Below are positions 39,190 to 50,900 of a DNA stretch of 64,000 nucleotides, piece by piece. A program made the translations under genes and the position numbers. Location of the stretch: positions 18,571,290-18,635,289 of the forward strand of contig CM076663.1 of NCBI GenBank assembly GCA_038496675.1, given 5' to 3'. The stretch comes from Rachycentron canadum (lineage: Eukaryota > Chordata > Actinopteri > Carangiformes > Rachycentridae). The notes below the pieces were generated by a model, which did no database searches, had not been told where the DNA came from, and saw only the letters and a list, made by a program, of their open reading frames with translations. Each line of letters begins with the position of its first letter. The first letter of the stretch is position 1.

Positions 39190-39350
39190 GTCGGCAGTCA
39201 TCGTGTGGCCCATACACTTTGGTCCAGATGTGGAAATAGCATCTTACAATCAAGCTGTTTATGGGCCAGATTTGGGACATGGAACCGTGTATATATTGGG
39301 CCAGAAGAAGACAAGCATGTGTACTACGTATGGGCCAGGTTTACCATCTA
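39190..39350 (+). repeat. GGGCCA-rich degenerate repeat
   Basis: TGTGGCCCATACACTTTGGT, TATGGGCCAGATTTGG, TATTGGGCCAGAAG and TATGGGCCAGGTTTA recur at irregular spacing. This resembles a dispersed fish repeat and explains the 125-codon open frame over it. Confidence 0.35.
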
Positions 39351-41609
39351 AGTTCTTTGTGGTTAAGGCTGTTAATATTCTCCTGTACAGAAGCAGCGAG
39401 CACATTCAAATTGGCTTTCCTTCAAAGCTGGTGTTGCAAAACTTTTCAGCACATTCATGCATTTCAAACCCAAATGACATTTTCCTCAGAGAGATCTGTA
39501 CGCACAACAAAGCAGCATGGCTGTATACCACAGGAACTGACAAATTTATTTGGAGGTGAGAAATTTGTACGTCTAAGAAATGTCAAAACGTCTGTACAGG
39601 CTAAATAGAGTGGGAGTAATGGAGAATGCCACAGAGTACTTTCTGATTTGGGTTAATCATCAGCACATTTTAGGCTTTCAGAGCCCCTGAAGTGCAGCAA
39701 AAATCACAGCTCAAGCACCATAAAATCAATTACATAACATGCAGGATGCATAAACAGCATGTCTGCCTGAGGCCCCTCAGGTAATAACAAGGCTAAATTC
39801 ACGTCAACACTACAGGCTGACATGCATTCTTCAGCTACACTGATGAGTACACGATTATGAAAGCCACATTTCACCACTCACTGGCTGTTTCTTCCTTATC
39901 CTGACGATAATTATTAAGGGAATTACATACGGGTTGCACATGTTATTAGGAGGCACTGTAAAAAAAAAAAAAAAAGAGCGGGGGTTACACATAGAGGCCC
40001 ATGGGCTCCTACATCTTTTTAAGTGTTGGTAATAAAAAGTAGTCACCACCTCCTGAGGAACTCCTGGCCAATGGGAACCCATTGAACAAACTTTTATGTG
40101 TCCTCAGAAAATGCTTGAGCATCCCCTACGCTGCTTTCCTCAGTCAGTCCTCAACATGCGCAGGTAGGACTGGCTTCAGCGAGGGAATCTCACATCTGTG
40201 GCTCCTTCTGCTCCTGCATCTCACCGCTGCACCTCGTTGCTGAGCCTGTCTGTCTCCTGTGACGGAGGGGGTGTGAAACATGGCCTTCCACAACTCTGGT
40301 TTGATGAGGTAAATATCTCATGTTAGACTTCTGTCGTGGCTCTTCATCAGCAGCCTCTGTCTCTGAGCTTTATGTGTGGTTTCCATAACAACAAAGACTC
40401 ATTTAAGACTGGGTGTTCACGAATAATCTATCTGTAATCTTCATTTAGGAAGAGGAAACGTCTACATTTCCCTCTGTCTGATAACTCAGCAAACTGATGG
40501 GCGCAGCAGGATGTTTATCTTAGCATAGATTAAAGAAGATGCCCATTTGCCTTTTAATCTGGCCCACACACGCACATATGCAGCCCATAAACCTCTACTG
40601 CATGACATTTTAACAAAGTAAAAGTGGAAAAAAAGCTCTTAAGTGATAAAGTCAGAGCTTCCAGTCTTAAGCCCTCCAGTGTTTTCCATTGAGGAAAACG
40701 CCTGATTGAATGAATTCATATTTGACTAAAGCACCATCATCTATTGCTCAGAAACTTTGTCTTGCACATTTTCTGCAACAGGCAGTGTTAAAATGACTGA
40801 ACTGTATGGCTGATTGCTTCATGCTCAACAGCGATCCATTTCGGGGTTTATTAAGACAAATGAGAAATGAAGTCAAGAGTGCTGGCTCACTCTCACCTCA
40901 GGAAAAATCACAACATGGGTGGCAGCATCAGGAAAGTCCCATCAAACCCCATGTAGATGAATGCTAGGAATTAAAGTGGATGACATATCATTATCTAATT
41001 GACCTGACATGAGAGGATATTTACTGGAATATATGGGGATTTTTTTTTTTTTTTTTCGTCCTGTGATGTTTCAATTTGAAGTATATTCTTCACTTTTGAA
41101 CTGTGGCAGCGCCAAATGCAGAGTCTCTCTTTGTGTAAGCACAGCTCTTTAATCTCAGAGGATGCACGTTACACACAATTATATTTTATATTTACAGTAA
41201 ATGTGGTATCGGTGCATGTTTGATGACGTTTCATGTCAGTGTAGGGGCAAGTTCACATTTAGGAAGCCCTACCTGCCACTCAAAAGTCTATGTTAAGACA
41301 GCTTTTCAAATCCTTCTGACAGCTTTCATGTCATCACTCATAGTGACAACGTACCCTTGTGGATTTATTTGCTTAATACACAAAGGACTTGAGGCAATTC
41401 TCTTTGCAAATTTGAAGCTGCATCAGCCTAAATGTGAAGACAAATGAAACTGAAAAGCCCTACAATCATTTTGTGCAAAACAAACAAGCAGAACCTATTT
41501 AGACTTTTAATCTTCCTCTCCTTCCCTCACAATTGTTATGAACAGAATATTCATTTAGATTTGCTTTATGTACATAGTTAGCTGCCTCAAAGAAATAATG
41601 TGACATAGT

Positions 41610-41695
41610 GAGTAATATAGTTATTTGTTTTCTTGCCAAGAGTTAGAGGAGAACATCGATACCACTCTCAAAACTGTGTTGAAGACAAATCAGGA
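41610..41695 (+). repeat. Fragment of the dispersed repeat seen at 42455-42770
   Basis: TTTTCTTGCCAAGAGTTAGA, then GGAGAACATCGATACCACTC and TCAAAACTGTG, is a recognisable 5' part of the family. It is inverted relative to the right half of copy B. Confidence 0.55.
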
Positions 41696-42454
41696 TCTGG
41701 TTTCACAGTGATAGAATTTGACTATGGCTACATCTAAATTCACCCATTCTGCAATGCTGCCAAGTTCTTGACCATCTTACCAAATTCATGGCTAATTTCT
41801 CACGACGACTAGCTAAATGAAGACCTAAACCTTACTGACCAGCTGCATCCAACCATTCAGCTCTATTTACTACAACAGAAAGTGTTCCTTCTGGATGAAA
41901 CATGGACATTTTTATAAAGAAATGTAACAATACATAAGATGTCAGTGATAAATAGCTGTTGCTTCTTAATATGCCAGCACGCGGTATGTCTCGAAACTCA
42001 ACAGACTGTCTGCTGTATCTGTAAATTTCCAATGGGAAATGACTGCATATAAAAACTTTCCTCCCTTTTTTCTTACTCAACAACATTGTTAGCTAACCAC
42101 AAATTATGACCCAGGTATAATGTTTAAACCATAATTACAAGCAGCCCATTCGTGTTATTCATGTTATTCCGAGATTTCTGAAATTCTGACACCAACAACA
42201 CCTCCCACTCGATGAAAATAATGACAGACATGTCAATGAGCTGTTGGAAGAACGGCTGCCATAAAACGCAACACAGCAAAATGAGCTTATTTAGGCTGTT
42301 TACCTAGTTAGCATCAGAGCTAACCATTCTGCTAAGATTAACGCTAACTTTTTTGTGTTAAAATAAGTCAGTCTTTACTTTTGTCAGGCTGTTCAATTGC
42401 ATTAGACTTTTCTTAGAGCAAACTCAAGACTGGGCCAACACTGCAGACCAGTCT

Positions 42455-42770
42455 AAAATTTATGAAACTGGCTACACGGGGACAGTTAGCTTAGCTTTGG
42501 AAGCAAGGGGAGAAAAAGTTAAAAAAAAAAAAAAAAAAAAACTGCTTATCAGCAAGTCTAAAAGTCACTAATTAAGCGTTATTAAGTATGTTAGATCTTG
42601 TTTACATACAAAAACATAAATTTGTAGATTCACACTCTGAGGTAAGCTGGACGTCTCTTAGCCATACTACGTATTCAGTGAATGGGTATGAGAGTGATAT
42701 CAGTCTTCTCATCTAACTTTGCCAGAGAGTGAATAAGTGTGTTGCCCCAAAATGTCAAGCTACTCATAGC
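42455..42770. repeat. Teleost dispersed repeat, copy B (mosaic, two orientations)
   Basis: The left half (GGGGACAGTTAGCTTAGCTT, a poly-A run, CTAAAAGTCACTAATTAA, ATCTTGTTTACATAC) reads in one orientation. The right half (GAGAGTGATATCAGTCTTCT, CATCTAACTTTGCCAGAGAG, CCAAAATGTCAAGCTACT) reads in the other. The right half is the reverse complement of the type of sequence at 41610-41695. Confidence 0.55.
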
Positions 42771-43664
42771 TAGTTTGCAAATTTTAAGGGTTAAATGGTG
42801 AAGGCTTCCCTCTTGTCATTTTCATCAGTACAGTCCAGACTGTAGATGGATCATCATGGAAGGTAGACAGTGAGTCCCTCTGGGGCTCCGAAGATGGTCC
42901 TTTAAGTGAAGGGCATAGTGTTAGAGGGCAACGCCTCCTCTGAAGAGACCTTGCTGACCCAGCCATTAGTCATGTCTCTGACTGTACACTCACACACATG
43001 CACACATACTACTTCAAGTGAACATACGCATTTGCAAGAGAGGTCTGGAGATGGGCTGTGCCCTCAGAATCACCACCCCCTATCTCATTTATTTCTCAGA
43101 CTGACAAGATACAACCTTTGCCTTTGGAAAAAAGTCCTTGCTGTCACTATCTGTCATGTTGACGATGGGTATGGGATTTCTGTGCAAAGCTATCACCACT
43201 CAGGATACATAAAGGAGGCTACAGCAGGAGGGGGTGATAATGTGAGTGTGGACACCACTGCCAACTGCTTAGACACATGCACTGCCATGTAAGATCGTTT
43301 AGAAAAGCTGCATGATATTACTGTCATTTATAATCCACCTTGTCCAGTAGGTAGTAGTACTCATACTTGAGTGTAGTAGAAGCTCATATCTCCCCTTCTA
43401 AAGCAAGCGGTGGCAAATAATAAGTCCCTGTTTAATTATGTATTCAGTAATTTAAATTCAGTATTTAAAACAAACCCAACTCAGGGTCCACTTATTAGCT
43501 TACCAAGGGCTCAGCTGCTGCACAAAGTCATGGCTGAAATCTATACAAACATGCAGTATGTTCTTGCTAAGAACCTTAAAACTGTTCACATATTATGGAA
43601 AGATAGCTGTCCATGTGGTCTTTGTTTAAAACAGGTATAGGTTATATATTGATACAGATAAAGT

Positions 43665-43935
43665 ATCAAAGAGCTCAGTCCACAGAGAAATGCTCAGAGC
43701 CTGTATTCAAAACTGAGCCTTAAAACCAGCCGCCAGGGCTCCTATGACTTTGTGATGTCACAACAAAGCAGTCACCGCCCTAAGTCACACCCCTAAGCCC
43801 AGCCCACCTGGTTCCACCATCCAACCTTGTAGGATTTAGTTCCTCTTTGTGTTTACCTGAAATCTACTACGATTTTATTAGATCACTCAGAAAACAATGA
43901 GCCAATCAGAAAGACTCCCTCCTCCTGATTGGCTG
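43665..43935 (-). repeat. Dispersed repeat copy near the apparent col9a1 first exon
   Basis: The reverse complement of 43670-43765 reads TGACATCACAAAGTC...CTGG-x-GGCTGGTTTTAAGGCTCAG...ATACAGGCTCTGAGCATTTC. It closely matches 49440-49535 in the opposite orientation. The segment also carries GCCAATCAG (43901-43909) and its inverse CTGATTGGC (43925-43933); GAGCCAATCAGAGG is also present in the second copy. Confidence 0.65.
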
Positions 43936-44106
43936 ACTGGCCATTTTCTGTCTCCTCATGTGGTCAGGATGAGCACAGAGGTCACGAGCAAAGTAGTGCT
44001 TCATGTCATCCCCGTGGTGTTATATTGATTCTCTCACACACAAGAAACTGTCAAAGAGAATTAGATGCATGACTGAACCATGATTTTCTCCATCATTCCT
44101 GAACAG

Positions 44107-44192
44107 AAAACAACCGCGGCATCCATCGACGTCGGCATGCTTCCCTGTCTGCACGGCTCTGCTGTCCCTCCTCCTCGCTCCAGCACTTGGAC
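44107..44192 (+). CDS. col9a1: col9a1 leader/signal-peptide exon (start codon not found in frame)
   Basis: The frame required by the next exon (one base before GTAAGT) reads ACFPVCTALLSLLLAPALG, then Q across the junction. This is an excellent signal-peptide core. Going upstream the frame has no ATG before a TGA near 44070. The left border shown (44107) is a possible CAG acceptor at 44104-44106. ATGs at 44078 and 44137 are in another frame. Either the true start is in an upstream exon, or the assembly or allele has an indel. Confidence 0.6.
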
Positions 44193-44888
44193 GTAAGTCT
44201 CCCACAGTGCAATGCACAGCTACTGAATCGTCACAAAGTCAGTGTACCGTACATTGCATGAGAACTACCATTACTGGGAATCTGTTTGTCTTGCAAACAC
44301 AGACGGCGTGGACCCAAGTTAATGGTAATGCCGGTGTGTTGACTGTTGCTAGGTCATTCTCTTTATCAGAACCCACACAGCAAAGGCCAGAAATAGCAGA
44401 CACACTGTACTGGCCTGTGTCGCAGGATTAAATCAGATTAAATGTCCCCTCTGATAATCACAACAAGTCCATTCTCTGCTGTTGTTTGGGTACACAATAA
44501 ATCTAACATGAATGCTCAGGGAGTGCCAGACACAATATGTGTGCTGCTTTGTGAAATTCGTAGCACACATGCAACCGCATGTGACATCTTAATTGTGGTT
44601 CATCTCCCGCTCGTTGCACTAATGACTGGCTTTCTGAGCGTAATGCCGCGGCAGACAGTAACTTTAACAACTTGAGGCCCACATGCACAGTCAGATAAGT
44701 GTTTAGTGGTAGTAAATATGGGATTATAAATACCGTCTCACCACTTTATCTCATTTCTCAGCAGTTCTGTGGGATGTGGGAACAGCTTCCAGATGTGTGG
44801 TGTTCGTGCTGCTCACAGTAAATGAGCTGACTCAGGTTATTGACTCGGGAGCCCCTCTGGCTGTCACCAGGCTCACTTCATTGAGAGG

Positions 44889-44921
<33 letters not shown>

Positions 44922-47900
44922 GCTTTTCCCCCTTCACATCTGTAGGGTTTGGACTCAAGGATAACGCCCTCTCCTGACACACTCTAGGAACTGATTTAAC
45001 ACTGCATCAGAAATCCCATTGACAGTGAAATCTTTCATTTATTGAAACACGCCTAATGTCAAACACGAGTCTTAATGAGTCTTAAGTCTCACACACATGT
45101 ATCTAATCAATCAAAAACAAAGTCTTTTATATTTTGAAATTAGAGTCAAAAAAGAAGCGAACATAAAATTAGAGATTCATTCAAACAGCTGAGAAATATA
45201 AATGCTGAGCAGTGGTGCCAGCAGATTTATACCACACATACACAAATGTCTGCTCATCAAGCTAGTGAACGAGCAAGAGAGAAAGAGATTGATTCATGCT
45301 TTTAGATTTAAAGCTGTGACACAACAACCACCATAGCACTGACTAGCTACCACATCCATTTCAAAGATCAATCAGGCCAAAAAAAAACAGCCAGCAAGAC
45401 AATATATAGACATAGACATAGACATATCCCAGAGAAACGTGCAGTAACTAAATCATTTCAAAAAATGTATCCACAGTGCGTACAGGATTACAGCCTCCAG
45501 TGCTACTGATGATGAAAGCAGAAGCAGAGTTTCCATCCTGATAAATCATACTAATAAATAACAAGGAAAGTGTCTCACCTGCCATATTGACCTGCAGAAA
45601 TGCCTCAGATGACATATGGCTCTGACCACAGTCGTGCAACACTAGCCGGTGTATTTATCCACATTATTTTTTCATATCTGAGGACAAATTTGGATCATAA
45701 GTGGTGTCTGGGAGCTCAGAATTATAAATCCCCAGATACTGTGTTGACCAGTCTCTGTTCATGCTTTGGAATGTGTGAATATGTGAAACTGTAAATGTGG
45801 TTGTAAGAAAAACGCCCATTAAAAATGCATCACGGTGCATTGTGATGTTAATCCACTCTGACATTAAAGACCTTGCTTTTCCCTTGTGTCTGCCTCCTGA
45901 AATACACCAACGGAATTAAACTGACCGGTATTACATCGCATTTGCCAAATTCAGCAAAGAACAAGTGTAACAACATTATTTATTTTTGTTATTCCCTGTC
46001 AGAACTCGATCTGAACCGGCTGGATGGTGATACCGTCTGCCCACCGATGAGAAGCGGACAAGACGACCTTCCAGGTAAAAAGAGTCTTTAATGAAACTGG
46101 GAATGATCATTTATGTCTGGGCTGCATTCAAACAGAAGTGAAGGCAGCAGTTGAAAAGCCACAAGCCTCAAAAATTCCTAAAGGAGAAAACAGACTATCA
46201 GGAGTAAGGTGGTGAGTTTAATTAGTTGAACAGGGTGGGCCTGCTTTAGATTTCAAATGAGCCAAATAAAATGTTCCACTTGAGCTTTATAGAATTTTAC
46301 TTGGAACAGTTCGAACTCAGCAAGATTATAATTGCTCACCAGTTTCAAACACGTGTGCACGCATTCTGCTCTGTGGCTCAATGAGCTGACGTGTGTTTCA
46401 TCAGAAAAGCTGCCAGTGTGCGTTCTTTCCTCACACTGCTATTTTAACATAAACTTTATGAAACCTTCAATATCATATATGAAATCATAAATTAATGATC
46501 ATGATAAGATGTTCTAACACTATGCTAAATTACCAATATTCCTTCATATATCAAGAGATTAGGATATGTAATGTTAAGATTATGTAATAATATACTTACT
46601 TTAAAAGATAACAACATTTTAAAAAAGCCATTTTTAACCTAATGAGGATAAAAATAAACAGCATGAATCAGATTCTATCCAGTTTTATCCAACAACAATA
46701 AATGATCATTGCTACACAGTAATGACCTCAGTTATACTCATACACTGATAATATATCAAATCAAATCTTGTTTATTCACAAATCTAAAAGGGAAACTTCA
46801 GATGACTAAACAAATAGACACAGACAGACAGCGAGCAGTTACGTTTTATTTGTACACACACACACACATATATATGTATATATATATTATCAGACTAAAA
46901 ACTATCCTTATCACAGCATTATTCTTATTGCTCCAATGATCATCATGTGAATCATCCCCCATAGGTTTTGATCTGATCACCCAGTTCCAGCTGGACGTGA
47001 TCCCTCTGAAAGGTGTGAGGAAGGTGGACGGCTCCACTTCGCTCCAGGTGGCCTACCGCCTCGACAGGGAGGCCAACTTCCAAATTCCAACCATGTGAGT
47101 ACAGTAAAGAGGGTTTAAAAGAAACCAGATAAAAACACAGACAAATGTTGGAGAGGAGCAGTGGTCTCTCGATGCAGGTGTTGCATTATTACAGGCCTGG
47201 CACAGATGTTACTGCGTAGCGAGCAGCGTATAATTGGTAGAGAAAAACATGTCTGAACCTATTTGGCATCTCTTAGACTCAAAAGCAGAGTGGAGGTATT
47301 TTTTTGTGTGTATGTGAGTGAGTGAGGAGACTGGAAAACCATGTTGGGTTCCACTTGAAACACTTTGTATCTCCAGAAAATGTGTCAGAGACATATTTCA
47401 CCAGGCCTTTGTGGTAATGATTTATCTTCACTTGTACAGTTTCCTCAACAGAATGAAAATTAGATAAAATAACAGGTGCTAACAACAGTGGCTTCCTGTG
47501 AAGGTTTTCCATGGTTGGTAATTAAATGTTAGCTGCATCAATTTGACGCAGATGGGAGCCTCAAAAATAAACCACGGATCCCCTCCAGTGGGACACCATG
47601 GCCCCTTTAGAAGACAGGGGATGTTGTTTTAAAAACTTTTGATTGGTTATGGGTTAAACTCAAAAACACTGAATCCTACGTTTCCCACATCGCAACCAAT
47701 TGCATGTTTTCGTTAGACCCTCACTGCCTGGTGAAAGCTCACATCTTTCAAACTCTTCACTCTCATTTTCATGTTTGCATTTAACAAAGTGTGACGGAGG
47801 TCTCCAACCTCACTGACACTACAATGATATTATCAGAGGTGTTTTTTTCAAACTTTGGAAAGAGTCACAGGTGACATTTGGACACGATACAACCTTGCTT

Positions 47901-50900
47901 TCTAGAAGTTAGATTTATTTATTACTAAATAGTTTTTTCCAATAAAATTGCGGTGATGAACATCAATGCTTGGAGTAGGTAGTTTAGTTTATTCAAGTGA
48001 CTGAAGAGCTACAGTTATGAACTGCACCGGGGTCACCAGGAGGTGGTGGGGGTGAAAGTGTACAACTGTCAAACCAGAGACTCACATCCAGTTCTTTTGG
48101 TAACCAAAGCATTTTGCTTATGTTTGTTTCTCTGTATTAAACCTGAGCAGGATCTTTCTCTAACCTTAACTAAGATCTAAAGCCTCAACAGAACCATTGC
48201 AAGGTTTAACCAAGCTGTACTCTCTTTAAGTGGATATTGTACCGTTATAGAACAATATTTTGGCAGAAAATAGAGATGTTACTGACATGTTCAGTATCAG
48301 TTTATTTTTGTCACGGGTAAAATACGTAAATTAATTTTTCCTCATTCTGTTGAACACAATCTCATGTCTGCTTTGTGTTTCCCTCAAAATTATTACTTTA
48401 TTGAACACACGCGAAGGAAATGCTGCTTGAGCCAGGACGGGTTTCAGGACAGAGTGTGCAGGTTCACGGTTTTACCGCTTTACATAACCAAACAGGTCTC
48501 TGGTGTTTCCCAGTGTGCCTGCTCCAGTCTGCTTTGGCTAATCTTTTCCTGCAGGCCAGCTTTTGCTCAGAAGCTGTTATGTAACTCGCTGGCACCCTGC
48601 GTCTACACCACTCGGGCCTGTCACACTGAATGTAAATACGTGTTTACTTCCCCTTCGAGTCCAGCGGCACAGACTGTGCTTTGAAGTCCATCTTTGCTTA
48701 AGCTGCACTCCCTCTCTGTTCTTCTGCGGGGCTAAAGCAGCACATACTTCAGTCTTTCTCACCTTGGGCCAAAATTAGAGCGTGGTCTTCATTTGCTTTA
48801 CGGGGTTACAGGAAACTCGTTTTTTATTGCCTCACCTTCATCGTTTACAAGATGGTAAAAGTCCGGCTGCTGCGCCCATCTATGAATGTGCCACCTACTG
48901 AGAATCTGGCTTGTTAAAAACACAGAAAGCACCAGACTGGGGATACTAACTAGGGTTGGTACCAGTGATTTATGCTCTGAACCAGCCTCTTTCATGGTAT
49001 AATACAATAGTGTGCCCTAAAACTTTATAATATTTATTTCTTGGAAGCTTGTAGCCTTAATTTATTTGTATTTCAATGTGAAAGACAGAGCTGCTAAAGC
49101 CTTTGCGTTATTTTTATCCACACCTCTCTCTCCATTTGATGGTAGTTTTGCTGTTTAAAGTGTTTCAATTCTGATCATGTATTAGCTTTTGAAATAAAAT
49201 ATATTTTGAGAGTTACAATCTGGATGGGCTGAGCGATGTCTTTGAACTTTTCCTTTTAATGTCATTCAGCAAAAGCATGTTTGAAGGTCCCATATTTTTC
49301 TGTGTTTTATTTGAGGTGTTGAAGATATATTTGTGGTTTTAAGAACCAAAAACCATCTCAGTGTAGTTTTACATCTCGTCTCTCAGGCTGAGCTCTGGAG
49401 CTCTAGTAACAACAGGTCAGTGAGCCAATCAGAGGTTTTATGACATCACAAAGTACCAGAAGTCCTGACAGCTGGTTTTAAGGCTCAGTGTCTAAATACA
49501 GGCTGTGAGCATTTCTCTGTGTACTTCCACGGCATTAATATAGAAGCTAGACCTGATTTATAATTTAAAATGTCTCATATTGATATTGATATTGTTTGAT
49601 GAACTTCATAACTCTGTTCTCCTTTGCCCTCTCAGGCTTAACTTTCCTCGTGGCTTCCCAGACGAGTACTCCTTCATGGCCACCTTCCGCATGATCAAGA
49701 ACACGGTGAACAAGGTGTGGAACGTGTGGCAAATAGTGGACGAAGATGGCAACAAACAAGCTGGACTGAGGCTGAACGGCGACCAGCAGGCCCTGGAGTA
49801 CTTTCTGATGGGTGCCGATGGCAACCTGCAGACCGTCACCTTCCCCGGCCTTTCTGTGCTCTTCAACACCAAGTGGCACAAGGTGATGATCGGCGTGGAG
49901 CGCGACCAGGTCACTCTGTACGTGGACTGCCAGCCCGTGGATCAGAAACCCATCAAGGGCAAAGGCCCCATCAACACAGAGGGAGACACTCTTATTGGCA
50001 GGTTGGACGCTGATCCTGACGCCTCCGTAGTGGTGAGTGAGGATGGAGGGTTGCCTACTGCATTTAATCATAATCACCGACTCTCCTTACGAGCTCAGTG
50101 AAACACTGCTGTCTGTGAACAAACACATTCAGGTCTACGTATGTGCTGAGTGCTGCTATAATTTTAAAGTTCTGCTGTCAAAGCAAAGCTGCTCAGCTGG
50201 GTTCCAGTGGAAAAAAAAAAAAGAAAAAACTTAATCCCTGCAGAAAATCCAATTGGTGGAAAATCAAGCTCAACAGCCCATATAGAGCGCATTCATTCAA
50301 AACTACAATCTGCACCATGACAAAGTATTTCAAGCTGTTTCTTCAATGTCACGCATGAAAATAAATACATAGCCTATTGTACTTCTAGTAACATTAACAT
50401 GTCTTTTCAGTTTGAGCTCCAGTGGATGTTGATTCACTGCGACCCAAAGAGAGCCCAGAGAGAGAGCTGCAATGAGCTGCCGGCCACTGAGGTACAGTAA
50501 CAAGGACTCAGATCTGCTCAGCATCTGCTGTGGTTTGTGGTTTTATTCAGGTTGATAGGGCTTCCAGCATGCTGGAAGGAAAACAGGGCAGAAATGCTGA
50601 GATGGAGCTGCAGAAGTGTAACAAATACCCTGAAAAGCATTTTCCTTTACTACATCCAGAGGTTGCAGTTCATCCAAAAACAAATTTACAAATTAAGAAT
50701 GTTTTTTTATTGTCACATTGCAGATTGGAGTTGTAGTTCCACAAGTATTTCTTAGAGGCAGAATGGTTCAGATCCAGGCAGACATGATCTCACAGGCTGT
50801 GGTTACGTTTAAATTCAGCACTGAACACAGTATGTACCACTTGGAGGTTTCCAAAATATAACAAGAACAACAACCTAACAACAATCACATGGTTTTGCAT

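Larger units (their letters stand above)
33890..44106. other. Intergenic region between the CAT array and col9a1
   Basis: No coding exon is recognised. Contents are a possible dispersed repeat at 35300-35700, an AT array with an assembly gap at 36858-37402, an inverted-repeat element at 38131-38369, GGGCCA-rich sequence at 39190-39350, parts of a teleost dispersed repeat at 41610-41695 and 42455-42770, and another repeat at 43665-43935. Confidence 0.6.
46075..49635 (+). other. col9a1 introns 2 and 3
   Basis: The introns (46075-46964 and 47095-49635) flank exon 3. They contain a short CA/TA array near 46853-46888 and the repeat copy at 49240-49535. No other coding signal is seen. Confidence 0.7.

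Noticed and set aside
39182..39559. 125-codon open frame on the plus strand
   Set aside because: Lies over a GGGCCA-rich repeat and resembles no known protein.
44713..46002. Second CCAAT/TATA-like promoter for col9a1
   Set aside because: Only poly-T and AT-rich sequence; nothing specific.
49565..50077. 170-codon open frame antisense to col9a1 exon 4
   Set aside because: It is the shadow of the GC-rich TSPN exon on the other strand.
46965..50491. Assignment of the collagen to col22a1, expected from FAM135B synteny
   Set aside because: No vWA domain is seen, and the NC4, FELQWMLIHCDP and NC3 cysteine motifs match COL9A1.
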